Positions 1-8,750 of a DNA stretch of 64,000 bases are shown here, piece after piece (within the stretch, counting starts at the first letter, position 1; each line of letters begins with the position of its first letter). The stretch lies in the NCBI RefSeq assembly GCF_001524445.2, contig NZ_CP013418.1, positions 992,001 through 1,056,000 on the forward strand, written 5' to 3'. The position numbers and the translations under genes are program-made. The notes beneath the pieces were generated by a model. The model was not told the origin of the DNA, searched no databases, and was given only the letters and a program-made list of their open reading frames with translations. This DNA is from Burkholderia savannae (lineage in GTDB: Bacteria; Pseudomonadota; Gammaproteobacteria; Burkholderiales; Burkholderiaceae).

Positions 1-678
1 GCGCCAGACGAACAGGTACAGCGCGTCGGCGAGCTTGAAGTAATGGCAGCGGTCGACGTCCGCGAGCCCGCGCTCGACGCCTTCCAGGCAATGCCACGCG
101 TAGAAGTCGTCGTTCAGGTAGATGTGCTCGTAGCACTCCGTCGGGCTGTAACGGTACATCGTCCGCTTGCCGATCAGTTCGCGCGTCGGCGCGTGCAGCG
201 GGCCGGGCGCCGCGGCACCCACGATCGCGCCGTGGCGGAACGCCGCCTCGACGCCCGTCAGCGGCAGCCCGCGCGCGACACGCGAGAATGCATCGATGCG
301 CACGTCGCCCTCGGTCGGCAGCACGCCTTCGACCGACGTCCAGACGGCCCGCGGCAAATCGAGCACGATGCTGACCGACGTCGCGCGGCGGGTCGGGTCG
401 ACATAGTCGACGAAGTAGATGCCGTCGCGCAGCTGCGTCGCGCGGTACGCGGCCTCGCCGCCTGCCCCGGCGGCATCGCTTGCGTCGCGTGCCGCCCGCT
501 GCTCGCGCCAGTGCAGCGTCGATCGGTCGGCGAACGTGTATTCGCGCGTCGCGCCGTCCGTCGCCGTGAGCGTGAGCGTGCGCCCCGCGAGATCGTCGAC
601 GGGTTCGAGTATGTGGCTGTCGGGCGCGAAGCCTTCGGCCAGCGCGCCGACTTGAATGAAGACCGGATCTGCTCCCAT
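1..678 (-). CDS. moaF: MoaF-like protein (molybdenum cofactor biosynthesis protein F family), 3' end beyond the window
   Basis: The reverse strand from an ATG at 678 reads 226 uninterrupted codons to the window edge. The product starts MGADPVFIQVGALAEGF and contains a lipocalin/MoaF-like pattern: DDLAGRTLTLTATDG near residue 30, a DGIYFVDYVD segment near 80, an ELIGKRTMYRYSPTE..EHIYLNDDFYAWHCLEGVERG block near 160-205 and a RCHYFKLAD segment at the end of the visible part. A strong GGAGGAAAG ribosome site precedes the ATG. The MoaF family is known from molybdopterin gene clusters, but its biochemical role is poorly defined and several members act on catechol-like ligands or are regulators of enzymes. 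The C-terminus is outside the window, so the family call rests on the N-terminal and central blocks. Confidence 0.75.
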   Translation of the reverse strand, partial: MGADPVFIQVGALAEGFAPDSHILEPVDDLAGRTLTLTATDGATREYTFADRSTLHWREQRAARDASDAAGAGGEAAYRATQLRDGIYFVDYVDPTRRATSVSIVLDLPRAVWTSVEGVLPTEGDVRIDAFSRVARGLPLTGVEAAFRHGAIVGAAAPGPLHAPTRELIGKRTMYRYSPTECYEHIYLNDDFYAWHCLEGVERGLADVDRCHYFKLADALYLFVWR

Positions 679-1086
679 GCTTTCCTCCGATTGAGCGACG
701 CGCCGGCGGGCGCGATCGCGAAACAGGAGGCTATGGTGCCCGCGCGCCTGACGGCGCGGTATCGACCGAATGGCTGAACGGCGGCAGCGGCGGCGGTTGC
801 CAAGCGGATGCGTTTCGCAAGCGCGCCGCACGCACGACGCGATCCAACCATGCGGCAAACGGCAATCGACGCCCGTTCCACGACGTCGCGCAGCATCGAC
901 AGCCCCGGCGCCGTCGGAACGGCGCCGGCAGGCTCACGCACAGCGGGCCGCCCGCCTCCCGACGGCGATGCGCGCGCGCTGATTCGCGTTTCAGCGCCGC
1001 GCCCGCACGCATTCTCCCTCGGGCCGTCGCAACCGCGCGTCACGATCCGACCCGGCGCGCTCCGCCGCGCCGACGGGATCGCCCGC
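679..1086. other. intergenic stretch without a supported gene
   Basis: This stretch separates the MoaF-like gene from the aldo/keto reductase; both are read leftward. It is very G+C rich and all open frames in it lack a ribosome site or recognisable protein pattern. It presumably carries the promoter of the MoaF-like gene, but I see no clear -35/-10 pair. Confidence 0.5.
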
Positions 1087-2034
1087 TTACGGCGCGCTCG
1101 CGTCGTCGAGCCGCTTGACGTCGTCCGCGTCGAGCCGCAGCCGGATCGCCGCGCCGAGCGCACCCAATTGCTCGACCGACGTCGCGCTCGCGATCGGCGC
1201 GGTGACGCTCGGCCGCGCGATCTGCCACGCGAGCGCAACTGACGTCGGCGTCGAGTCGTGCTTCGCCGCGACCTCATCGAGCGCCTCGAGAATCCGCAAG
1301 CCGCGCGGGTTCAGGTATTGCTCGACGCGCCCGCCGCGCGCGCTTTTCTTCAGGTCCGCCTCGGTGCGGTACTTGCCCGACAGGAAGCCGCTCGCGAGCG
1401 CGTAGTAAGTGACGACGCCGAGCTTCAGCTCGGTCGCGACCGGTTCGAGATCGCGCTCGTATTCTGCGCGGTCGTACAGGTTGTATTCGGGCTGGATCAC
1501 CTGATACGCGGGCAGGCCGGCGCGGCGGCTCAACTCGGCCGCCTCGCGCAGCCGCGCGCCGCTGTAGTTCGACGCGCCGATGATCCGCACCTTGCCCTGC
1601 TCGATCAGCGTCTGGTATGCGCCGAGCGTTTCTTCGAGCGGCGCGGTGTCGGCAAGATCGCGGTGCGAGAAATAGAGATCGATGTAGTCGGTTTGCAAGC
1701 GCCGCAGCGAATCGTCGGCGGCCTTCAGGATGTTCTCGCGCGACAGGCCCGCCCGCGCTTCGAGCAACCCGACCTTCGTCGCGATGACGACCTGGTCGCG
1801 CTTGCCCGAGCGCTTGAGCCACTTGCCGATGATCGTCTCCGATTCGCCGCCTCGGTTGCCGGGCGCCCAGGCCGAGTAGACGTCGGCCGTGTCGATGAAG
1901 TTGATGCCGGCGTCGGCGAGCGCGTCGAGCAGCGAGAACGACGTGTTCTCGTCGGCGGTCCAGCCGAACACGTTGCCGCCGAACACGAGCGGCGAAACTT
2001 GAATCGTCGAGGTGCCGAGTGAGCGTAGTGCCAT
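1087..2034 (-). CDS. aldo/keto reductase
   Basis: A 315-residue NAD(P)H-dependent aldo/keto reductase with a TIM-barrel pattern. The catalytic tetrad is visible: Asp48 and Tyr53 in FIDTADVY, Lys87 in VVIATK, and His124 in LYFSHRD. The segment around 60-72 (GNRGGESETIIGKWL) is typical of the bacterial AKR11/12-like group that reduces or oxidises small carbonyl compounds. I chose the ATG at 2034 because GGAGAGAAAAC lies just upstream; an in-frame codon 14 residues earlier has no ribosome site. Downstream (leftward) lies the MoaF-like gene, 408 bp away, and upstream lies a LysR remnant that may once have regulated it. The natural substrate cannot be read from the sequence. Confidence 0.88.
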   Translation of the reverse strand: MALRSLGTSTIQVSPLVFGGNVFGWTADENTSFSLLDALADAGINFIDTADVYSAWAPGNRGGESETIIGKWLKRSGKRDQVVIATKVGLLEARAGLSRENILKAADDSLRRLQTDYIDLYFSHRDLADTAPLEETLGAYQTLIEQGKVRIIGASNYSGARLREAAELSRRAGLPAYQVIQPEYNLYDRAEYERDLEPVATELKLGVVTYYALASGFLSGKYRTEADLKKSARGGRVEQYLNPRGLRILEALDEVAAKHDSTPTSVALAWQIARPSVTAPIASATSVEQLGALGAAIRLRLDADDVKRLDDASAP

Positions 2035-2352
2035 GTTTTCTCTCCATTCGATGATGAGCGTCCGGCCGGCATGCACGGTGCGGTGCGACGGGCCTGGATT
2101 CGACGGTCGATGCTAACGTGCGGCCGGCGCGGTTCAAACCGATTAAACCTGATTTCCAAAGACCGTGCGCAGACAAGGGATTGGCGACATGCGCAGCAGC
2201 CCGCCGCAATCGCGGTCCGGCACACATCGCTTGCCGATGAGCGCCGTGCGCGGCGGAAAGCGCCGCGCCCAGCCGACGAAGGCCGGCCGCTGCGATCGGC
2301 CGCCCCAACCGGCTTCGCCGGCCCGCGGCGGAACCGGCATAAAGCGCTCGAA

Positions 2353-2530
2353 TAAAGCGCTCGACGAGCGCATCGATCGTCACGCGCACCTTCTGCGCAA
2401 GCGCGCGCGAATGCGGCCACAGCACGTTGATCGCCATGTCGTCGACCGCGCGGCCGGTCAGCACGGTCTCGAGCCGGCCTGCGCGCAGTTCGCCGGCCGT
2501 GAGCCATGTCGACACCGTGCGCACCGTGCG
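2353..2530 (-). pseudogene. C-terminal remnant of a LysR-type regulator
   Basis: On the reverse strand this segment encodes STWLTAGELRAGRLETVL, then AINVLWPHSRALAQKVRVTI and DALVERF. That is the usual C-terminal end of the substrate-binding domain of LysR regulators of the DsdC/CrgA-like group. No start codon, helix-turn-helix or upstream half of the substrate domain is present: the DsbA-like gene ends only about 40 bp upstream. It is therefore a truncated relic. Its position between an aldo/keto reductase and a thiol oxidoreductase suggests that it regulated one of them before deletion. Confidence 0.65.
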
Positions 2531-2567
2531 AGCGGCGGAACGTCCCGCCCGCCGCCCGCCGCTGGCG

Positions 2568-3242
2568 TTACGCGTCCTGCAACACGCGCTCGACCGCCGC
2601 GACCGCCGCGTGCGCGCCGCCGTACAGGCTCGCGCCGTGCAGCACGTAGCCGCGCTCGCCGACCGTCAGCAGCAGTTGCGGCACGCCCGACGCGCCGAGC
2701 TGCCGCATCGTCCGCTGCGTGTCGGCGATGCGCTCGGCCGTCGAGCCCGCAAGCGCCGCGTCGCTGTCGATGCGGCGTGCGAGCGCGTCGGCGTCGACCG
2801 TCGCGCCCGCCTTCGCCGCGACGTCCGCCGCGACGCGCGCCAGTACGTCCGCACGCGCGGTATCGAGGCCGTCGACGTAACGCGCGAGCTGAATCGCCTC
2901 GAGAAGCGGCCGCTCGAGCCGCGCGCCGACGCCGCGCAGCGCGGTCAGCGCGCGGTTCGCCGGCCCCGAATCGAAGCGCACGCCGCCGCGCAGCAGCACC
3001 TGCTCGCGATACGCGTGCGTGAAACGCTGCCCCGTCATCTGCTCGATGCGCTGATCGTTACGCCACGCGTACTCGCCCCATTCGGGCGTCAGATCGCGCG
3101 CGCCCTCGTCGGCGAAGAGCCCCGACGGCATCAGCTCGAGCACGCCCGGATAGGCGTCGTCGAGCCCGGCGAGCGCCGGCGCGCTCGCATAGCACCAGCC
3201 GCAGAGCGGATCGAAAAAATATTGGAGTCGGAAGCTGTTCAT
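2568..3242 (-). CDS. DsbA-family thioredoxin-fold protein (CGWC motif)
   Basis: A 224-residue protein of the DsbA-like/FrnE group. The redox motif Cys14-Gly-Trp-Cys17 lies in YFFDPLCGWCYASAPAL, directly after the first beta strand, and the C-terminal part has the conserved cis-proline region GVPQLLLTVG. There is no signal peptide, so it should act in the cytoplasm as a thiol-disulfide oxidoreductase or a glutathione-dependent isomerase-like enzyme. The start at 3242 puts the CxxC at the usual distance from the N-terminus. It is divergent from a LysR gene starting at 3347; the 104-bp gap probably carries both promoters and the regulator's site. Confidence 0.85.
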   Translation of the reverse strand: MNSFRLQYFFDPLCGWCYASAPALAGLDDAYPGVLELMPSGLFADEGARDLTPEWGEYAWRNDQRIEQMTGQRFTHAYREQVLLRGGVRFDSGPANRALTALRGVGARLERPLLEAIQLARYVDGLDTARADVLARVAADVAAKAGATVDADALARRIDSDAALAGSTAERIADTQRTMRQLGASGVPQLLLTVGERGYVLHGASLYGGAHAAVAAVERVLQDA

Positions 3243-3346
3243 CGTGTGCAAACTCGTTCGTGAAGAAAGTGGAGCGAGTCTATTCGATATCCGATCGATC
3301 AAATACAATGCAGCGATCGACAATTTGTTGCATCAATTGAGCGAAT

Positions 3347-4246
3347 ATGGATCGAATCACCGCGATGCGAGTGTTCGTCGAGACGGCCGAGCGCGGCAGC
3401 GTGTCGGCGGCCGCGCAGCATCTGGACATGTCGCGCGCGATGGCGTCGCGCTACGTCGCGTTCATGGAGCAATGGACGGGCGCGCGCCTGCTGCACCGGA
3501 CCACCCGCCGCCTGACGCTCACGGCGGCCGGCGCGCAGATGCTGCCGCTCTGCCGCGACATGCTCGGACTCGCCGATCACGTCGCGACGGTCGTCGCCGA
3601 GCCCGGCGACGCGCCGCGCGGCGCATTGCGGATCACCGCGAGCGCGATCTTCGCGCAGACGCACGTGACCGACGCCGTCCTCGACTATCTGGCCCGCTAC
3701 CCGGCCGTATCGGTCGATCTGCTCGTCACGGACCGCACCGCCGATCTCGTCGACGAACGCATCGATCTCGCGATCCGCATCACGAACGAAGTCGATCCGA
3801 ACTTGATCGCTCGCCGGCTCGGCACGTGCCGCTCGGCGCTGTGCGCGTCGCCCGGCTATCTGGCCGCGCACGGCGCGCCGAAGCGGCCGCACGACCTCGC
3901 GCGGCACAACTGCCTCACGTATGCGTATTTCGGGCAGAGCCTGTGGCACCTGGCGCGCGACGGCGAAGCCGCGACCGTGCCGGTGCAAGGCAATCTGAGC
4001 GCGAACGACGCGCTCGTGCTGCTGCGCGCGGCGATCGCGGGCGGCGGCATCGCGCTGCTGCCGACGTTCGCGGCGGCGGAGCCGATCCGCGCGGGCGCGC
4101 TCGCGCGCGTGTTGCCCGACTACGCGGCGCCCGATCTCGGCATTTACGCGGTCTATGCGTCGCGCAAGCAGATGCCGCTCGCGATGCGCACGATGATCGA
4201 CTTTCTCGCCGAGCGATTCGGCGACACGCCCGCCTGGGACGCGTAG
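3347..4246 (+). CDS. LysR-family transcriptional regulator
   Basis: A 299-residue regulator with a winged helix-turn-helix in residues 1-60 (MDRITAMRVFVETAERGSVS, then AAQHLDMSRAMASRYVAFME) and a LysR substrate-binding domain from about residue 90 (RGALRITAS) to 295. Length and architecture are standard for the CrgA-like branch. It is transcribed away from the DsbA-like gene, the usual arrangement of a LysR regulator and its target, so control of that gene is likely. The effector is unknown. Confidence 0.9.
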   Translation: MDRITAMRVFVETAERGSVSAAAQHLDMSRAMASRYVAFMEQWTGARLLHRTTRRLTLTAAGAQMLPLCRDMLGLADHVATVVAEPGDAPRGALRITASAIFAQTHVTDAVLDYLARYPAVSVDLLVTDRTADLVDERIDLAIRITNEVDPNLIARRLGTCRSALCASPGYLAAHGAPKRPHDLARHNCLTYAYFGQSLWHLARDGEAATVPVQGNLSANDALVLLRAAIAGGGIALLPTFAAAEPIRAGALARVLPDYAAPDLGIYAVYASRKQMPLAMRTMIDFLAERFGDTPAWDA

Positions 4247-4636
4247 GCGCGCCGAGCCGCGTTCGGCGACGAAACAAAGAACCCAGCGTGATTGGAATTG
4301 CAGCGCACGCAAGCGCCCGGACGGACGCCAAGTATGCGAACCGGGGCAAAGCGAACCGGGGTAAAGCGGGACGAATCGGGGCAAAGCGGGGGCAAACTGA
4401 ACCGAACCGTAGCAAAGCCAAGCGAGACGGCGGCGAAACAACAGCTCGACGACAGCTCGACGACAGCGAAGCGGCAACGAATCGGCGGCGAATCGGCGGC
4501 GAATCGCCAAGAATAACGGCGACGGCACGCGCATTGCCGCCGCGCGCGCCGTCGCCGTCGCCGTCGTGAGAAGCGGGAGGCGCGTCCGCCCGCGCGGGCC
4601 GCCGCGGGCGGCGGATGCGCCGCGCCCCCGTTCGCG
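4247..4636. repeat. intergenic stretch with imperfect short tandem repeats
   Basis: The stretch between the LysR and fliD 3' ends holds no supported gene. It contains two adjacent 15-bp copies of GCGAACCGGGGYAAA at 4336-4365 with decayed copies to about 4396, then a duplicated AGCTCGACGAC unit near 4441-4466 and a repeated GGCGGCGAATC unit near 4484-4508. Such variable repeats are common between genes in the B. pseudomallei group. Confidence 0.5.
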
Positions 4637-6175
4637 TTATTTGTTGTTCGCGAGCGCGCCCGAGCTGTTTGCGCCGCCGAACAACTGCGTCAGATAGTTG
4701 TTGTTCTGCTGCATCCGCGCCATCAGCGCGTCGAGCGCGGTGAACTGCGCCTTGAACTGCGCTGTGAGCTGCGCGGAAAAGGTCTCGAGCCGCGCCTGCC
4801 GCTGCGCAATGCTCTTCATGTCGAGGTCGATCGCGTTCGAGCGGATGTCGAACGAGCCGTCCTTGCGCAAGTGCGTGTCGAGCGCCTTCGTGATCTGCGC
4901 GCCGATGCCGTTCGTCTTGTTGAACAACGCCTCGACCGCTTGCGGATCTTTCTCCAGCGCCGCGTTCAGCTTGTTCTTGTCGACGATCAGCGAGCCTTCC
5001 GGCTGCTTGTCGCCGGGCCGCGCGAACGTGATGCCGAGCGCCGCGAGCGACGCGCGCTTGTTGTCGCCGTGCGGCACGCCGCCGCCGACGATGTGCGCGA
5101 GCGAATTGCGAATGCCGTTCAGCATCGAATCGCCGATCAGCGGGCCGCCCTGCTGCCCGGGTTTCGCGGTCTTGTCGAACGACGTGAGCTGCGACATCGT
5201 GCCGACCATCGAGTTGTACAGGTCGACGAAGTTCGTCACCGTGCGCGCCTGCCCCTCGATGTCGCGGGTGATCGACAGCGTCTGCGGCGCGCCGATCGCC
5301 TCCTCGGTCACGTTGATCGTCACGCCGGCCATCACGCCCTTGACCGCGTTGTCCGCGCTGCGCGCGGTGATCACGCCGCCCACCGTGACGATCGCGTCCT
5401 GCGCGAAGTCGCTCTGCTTCCACGCGCCGCTCGGCGACGCGATCTCCGACTTGCCGCCCTTGTCGTCGGCCGTCGACTTGACCTCGAGGCCCGACAGGCC
5501 GGCGTCGTCCTTCACGTTCGAGACGCTCACGTCTATCACGTTCGCGCTGCCCGGCGCCGTCGAGCGCAGCACGAGATGCGCTCCGTCGGTGCCCGTCACG
5601 ACCGTCGCGGTCACGCCGGGGTTGTTCTTCGCCGAATTGATCGCGGCCGCGATGCCGGCCGGGGTGTTGTTCGTGGCGTCGATGCCGACCGACGTCGAGC
5701 GGTCGCCGATCTTGAGCGTGAGCGTGCCGGAGCCGAGCTGCTGCTTCGGATCGAAGCCGCCCGACACGAGCGTCTGCGAGCGCGCGACCTGCTTGACCTC
5801 GACCTGATACGTGCCGGCGACGGCGCCCTTGTCCGTCGTCGCGGTGAGCCCCTTGCCGCTCGCCTTCGACGCGAATTTCTGCGCGAGCGTGCCGTCGGAC
5901 AGCGGCTCGACGCCCGTCTGCAGGTTGCTGAGCGCGAGCTTCAGCGCGCCGAGCGCGGAGATCTGCGTGTTGTTCCACGTCACCTGGTTCTTGATCTCCG
6001 CCGCCTGGCCCGCCGTCTTCGCGTTGACGAGCACCGAAACGAGCCCGTTCACGTCCAGCGCGGACTTGCCCGTGGTGCCGTTGATCAGCGACTGCGCGGC
6101 GTCCTGCAACTGCGACCACGGATCGCTTTGCGTCGCCGCGAGAAGAGAGCCGGTCCCCGTTTGGGTGATCGCCAT
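4637..6175 (-). CDS. fliD: flagellar hook-associated protein 2 (filament cap), orphan copy
   Basis: A 512-residue FliD-type protein. The N-terminal FliD_N region (about 45-140) has the polar pattern DVNGLVSVLVNAKTAGQAAE, followed by the hypervariable middle with TYQVEVKQVARSQTLVSG, and the C-terminal FliD_C domain (from about 260) with ITRDIEGQARTVTNFVDLYN, MLNGIRNSL and LGITFARPG. The C-terminal coiled coil (QRQARLETFSAQLTAQFKAQFTALD) and LTQLFGG ending are typical. FliD forms the pentameric or hexameric cap that helps flagellin assemble at the filament tip. A GGGGGAAA site precedes the ATG. No flagellin, FliS or other flagellar gene is in the window, so this is an isolated, possibly second, copy. 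Confidence 0.88.
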   Translation of the reverse strand: MAITQTGTGSLLAATQSDPWSQLQDAAQSLINGTTGKSALDVNGLVSVLVNAKTAGQAAEIKNQVTWNNTQISALGALKLALSNLQTGVEPLSDGTLAQKFASKASGKGLTATTDKGAVAGTYQVEVKQVARSQTLVSGGFDPKQQLGSGTLTLKIGDRSTSVGIDATNNTPAGIAAAINSAKNNPGVTATVVTGTDGAHLVLRSTAPGSANVIDVSVSNVKDDAGLSGLEVKSTADDKGGKSEIASPSGAWKQSDFAQDAIVTVGGVITARSADNAVKGVMAGVTINVTEEAIGAPQTLSITRDIEGQARTVTNFVDLYNSMVGTMSQLTSFDKTAKPGQQGGPLIGDSMLNGIRNSLAHIVGGGVPHGDNKRASLAALGITFARPGDKQPEGSLIVDKNKLNAALEKDPQAVEALFNKTNGIGAQITKALDTHLRKDGSFDIRSNAIDLDMKSIAQRQARLETFSAQLTAQFKAQFTALDALMARMQQNNNYLTQLFGGANSSGALANNK

Positions 6176-6507
6176 CGAATTTCCCCCGTTTATGTGATTG
6201 GTTTATTTCATGATCATTCGTAATATGAAAGCATATCGCAATTATTGGAACCTGTTTGTGAAGATTGTTGTAAGCGTTGATCCGACCGGAACGAAGGCCG
6301 GGGGCTGCGGCGCGCGAATTCGCTGATTCGCTGATTCGCTGATTCGCTGATTCGCTGATTCGCTGCCGCGCGCGTGCGGTGTGGACGGTGTGGACGGTGT
6401 GTGCAGTGCGCGCGGCGGCCGAAGGCGCACGGCGACAGCGGCGGCGGGCGCGGCGCATCCGGGGCGCACGCCCCGGCCGGGCCGCGCGCCGAAACGCGGC
6501 CCGGCCG
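6176..6507. repeat. intergenic stretch with six copies of ATTCGCTG
   Basis: Six exact head-to-tail copies of the octamer ATTCGCTG run from 6318 to 6365, followed by two copies of GTGTGGACG at 6379-6396. The A+T-rich part at 6196-6290 next to fliD probably holds its promoter, but the exact -10/-35 elements are unclear. No gene is supported. Confidence 0.7.
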
Positions 6508-7824
6508 CTAGACGTCCCGCGCGCTCGCGAGCACCGCGTGCAGCAGCACGTTCGCGCCCGCCTCCGCCCATTCCGGTGTGATCGCCTCCGCCTCGTTGTG
6601 GCTCAGGCCGTCGACGCACGGCACGAAAATCATTCCGGTCGGCGCGACGCGCGCGAGATGGCATGCGTCGTGCCCCGCACCCGACACGATGTCCGCGTGC
6701 GGCAGGCCGAGCGCGGCCGCCGCGTCGCGCACCGCCGCCACGCACGCGGGCGCGAACGGCACCGGCGCGTAATCGGCGATCTGCTCGATCCGCGCGGCGA
6801 GGCCCGACGATTCGGCGATACGCTCGAGTTCCTCGCGCAGCGCGGCGTCCATGTCGGCGAGCGTCGCGGCGTCCGGGTGCCGGCATTCGATCGTGAAGAA
6901 GCACGCGCCCGGCACCGTGTTGCGCGAATTCGGGCGCGCTTCGATCATCCCGACCGTCGCGCGGCCGTGCGGCGCGTGACGGCGGCCGAGCGAATCGACG
7001 AAACCGATCATCCGCGCGGCGCCGACGAGCGCGTCGCGGCGCAGTGCCATCGGCGTCGTGCCCGCGTGCGCGTCGACGCCCGTGAGCGTCGCCTCGTACC
7101 AGCGTTGCCCCTGCCCCGCCGTCACCACGCCGATCGTGTGGCCGCCGCGCTCGAGAATCGCGCCCTGCTCGATGTGCAGTTCGTACGCCGCGTGCACCGG
7201 CGCGCCGCCGACGGGCGCGTCGCCCGCGTAGCCGATCCGCGCGAGCGCGTCGCCGAGCGTCACGCCGGCCGCGTCCGCGCGCGACAGCCCGAAATCGAGC
7301 GAATAGACGCCGGCGAACACGCCGGAGGCGATCATCGGCGGCGCGAAGCGCGAGCCTTCCTCGTTGGTCCACACGACGACGTCAATCGGCCGCCGGGTCT
7401 CGACGCCCGCGTCGTTCAGCGCGCGCACGACCTCGAGGCCGCCCAGCACGCCGTAAATGCCGTCGTAGCGGCCGCCCGTCGGCTGCGTGTCGGCGTGCGA
7501 GCCCGTCAGCACGGGCGCAGCAAGCGGATCGCGGCCCGCGCGGCGCGCGAAGAGGTTGCCGATCCGGTCGACCCGAACCGTGCAGCCCGCGTCGCGCGCC
7601 CATTCGACGAACAGGTCGCGCGCGCGACGATCTTCGTCCGTCAGCGCGAGCCGGCACACGCCGCCTTTCGGCGTCGCGCCGATTTCCGCCATCCGTTCGA
7701 GCGACGCCCACAGGCGCGCGCCGTCGACGCGCAGCGCCGCATCGCATCCCTTGTCGCATCCCTTGTCGCATGCCTTTTCGCGCGCCTTGTCGCGTGCTTC
7801 ATCACGTGCCTCACCGCGTCGCAT
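6508..7824 (-). CDS. N-carbamoyl-L-amino acid hydrolase (M20 family), probable N-carbamoyl-L-cysteine amidohydrolase
   Basis: A 438-residue zinc amidohydrolase of the M20/allantoate amidohydrolase family. Metal and substrate motifs are clear: VLTGSHADTQPTGGRYDG (His110, Asp112, Asp121), TNEEGSRF (Glu155/156), YELHIEQG, DAHAGTTPM and the C-terminal SGAGHDACHLA. Its start overlaps the end of the upstream ATC hydrolase gene by 14 bp, implying coupled translation. In Pseudomonas, ATC hydrolase is paired with an N-carbamoyl-L-cysteine amidohydrolase, so the second step (N-carbamoyl-L-cysteine to L-cysteine, CO2 and ammonia) is the best guess. Odd: residues 5-28 are a lysine/arginine/cysteine-rich extension made by a decayed 12-bp tandem repeat and are not part of the fold. 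Confidence 0.87.
   Translation of the reverse strand: MRRGEARDEARDKAREKACDKGCDKGCDAALRVDGARLWASLERMAEIGATPKGGVCRLALTDEDRRARDLFVEWARDAGCTVRVDRIGNLFARRAGRDPLAAPVLTGSHADTQPTGGRYDGIYGVLGGLEVVRALNDAGVETRRPIDVVVWTNEEGSRFAPPMIASGVFAGVYSLDFGLSRADAAGVTLGDALARIGYAGDAPVGGAPVHAAYELHIEQGAILERGGHTIGVVTAGQGQRWYEATLTGVDAHAGTTPMALRRDALVGAARMIGFVDSLGRRHAPHGRATVGMIEARPNSRNTVPGACFFTIECRHPDAATLADMDAALREELERIAESSGLAARIEQIADYAPVPFAPACVAAVRDAAAALGLPHADIVSGAGHDACHLARVAPTGMIFVPCVDGLSHNEAEAITPEWAEAGANVLLHAVLASARDV
7743..7814. repeat. 12-bp in-frame tandem repeat at the 5' end of the amidohydrolase gene
   Basis: Degenerate 12-bp units (GCATCCCTTGTC and variants) encode tetrapeptides such as DKGC, DKAC, EKAR and DEAR on the reverse strand. 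The unit keeps the reading frame, so copy number changes would only alter the length of the N-terminal extension. Confidence 0.7.
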
Positions 7825-8728
7825 CGCTCGCCTCCGGCTTCGCTTGCGCGCCGGCGAGCGGCGACGCGGCGGCGTCCCGATCGGACGCGGACAGCGACGA
7901 AGGCCCCGGTGGCGCGTCGCCGGGCGGCCGGGATTCCGTCCGGGATTCCGCCAAAGGGGCTGGCGAAGGGTCCGGCCGCACCGCCGACTCGTGCACAGGC
8001 GTCCGCGCTTCGCGCCCGTCGCCGGAAACGTCGCCCGGCGCCGCCGTTGCGTTTCGCGCCACGCCACTCGCTTCACGCGCCGCCTCGATTTCGCCTGTCT
8101 CTCCCGCCTCTCGCGCCTCGCCCGCCTCTCGCGCCTCGCCCGCCTCTCGCGCCTCGCCCGCCTCTCGCGCCTCGCCCGCCTCTCGCGCCTCGCCGGCCTT
8201 TCCCGTCTCGCCGCGCGCCGGCTCCGTCATCCGATACCGAAAATCGCAATGCGTGCCGCCCTGCATCAGCGTGCGCGTGCGCGTCAGCTCGATGCGCGGA
8301 TCGTAGCCCTCGATGAACACGCTGTCGCGCGCGCAGCTCAGCAGATGTCCGATCTCGCCCAGCCCCATCTCGCGATACATCTGCGCATAGGCGCAGCGGC
8401 GCACGTCGTAGTCGTAATGCGCGTCGTCCGCGCGGCGCACGTCGACATCGAGCGCGTCGTCCTTCTCCCACAGCACCTGCAGCGCGACGAACGACGCGAT
8501 GCTCGTGCCGCCCTGCTCCTTCGCGGCGAACGAGCGCCCCGCGTCGAGCGCCGCGCCTCGCACCGCCTCCGCGATCACCGCCTGCGCGCGCTCGATGCCG
8601 AATTCGCGCTTCATGATCTCGTAGATCGGCTTGATGATCTGCGCTTCGATGCGCCGCCGCGCGAGGATGCCGAGCGGCTCGTCGTCCGCCGCGCCGCCTG
8701 CGACCGGATGAATGGGGATGATCGTCAT
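7811..8728 (-). CDS. L-2-amino-thiazoline-4-carboxylic acid (ATC) hydrolase family protein
   Basis: A 305-residue protein whose first 200 residues match the ATC hydrolase family: RRIEAQIIKPIYEIMKREFG, the block SFAAKEQGGTSIASFVALQV, YDVRRCAYAQMYREMGLGEIG with a conserved Cys, LLSCARDS and a closing GGTHCDFRYR. These enzymes open the thiazoline ring of ATC to N-carbamoyl-L-cysteine in the cytoplasm. The ATG at 8728 is preferred over one at 8734 because AGGAG lies 8 nt upstream. The last 100 residues are a non-conserved tail containing five exact EAREAG hexapeptides and then a proline/serine-rich low-complexity part; family members normally stop soon after the RYR motif. It lies 22 bp after the binding-protein gene and overlaps the amidohydrolase gene. 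Confidence 0.85.
   Translation of the reverse strand: MTIIPIHPVAGGAADDEPLGILARRRIEAQIIKPIYEIMKREFGIERAQAVIAEAVRGAALDAGRSFAAKEQGGTSIASFVALQVLWEKDDALDVDVRRADDAHYDYDVRRCAYAQMYREMGLGEIGHLLSCARDSVFIEGYDPRIELTRTRTLMQGGTHCDFRYRMTEPARGETGKAGEAREAGEAREAGEAREAGEAREAGEAREAGETGEIEAAREASGVARNATAAPGDVSGDGREARTPVHESAVRPDPSPAPLAESRTESRPPGDAPPGPSSLSASDRDAAASPLAGAQAKPEASDATR
8103..8192. repeat. five exact 18-bp tandem repeats inside the ATC hydrolase gene
   Basis: Five identical copies of CCCGCCTCTCGCGCCTCG, reading as EAREAG on the reverse strand, with diverged flanking copies. Because the unit is 18 bp the frame is preserved; the repeat lies after the conserved domain. Confidence 0.9.
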
Positions 8729-8750
8729 CAGCATGTCTCCTGGTTCGATG

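Noticed and set aside
3915..6458. Long reverse-strand frame over LysR and fliD
   Set aside because: Low-complexity Arg/Ala/Gly translation without motifs; it is an out-of-frame shadow in high-GC DNA.
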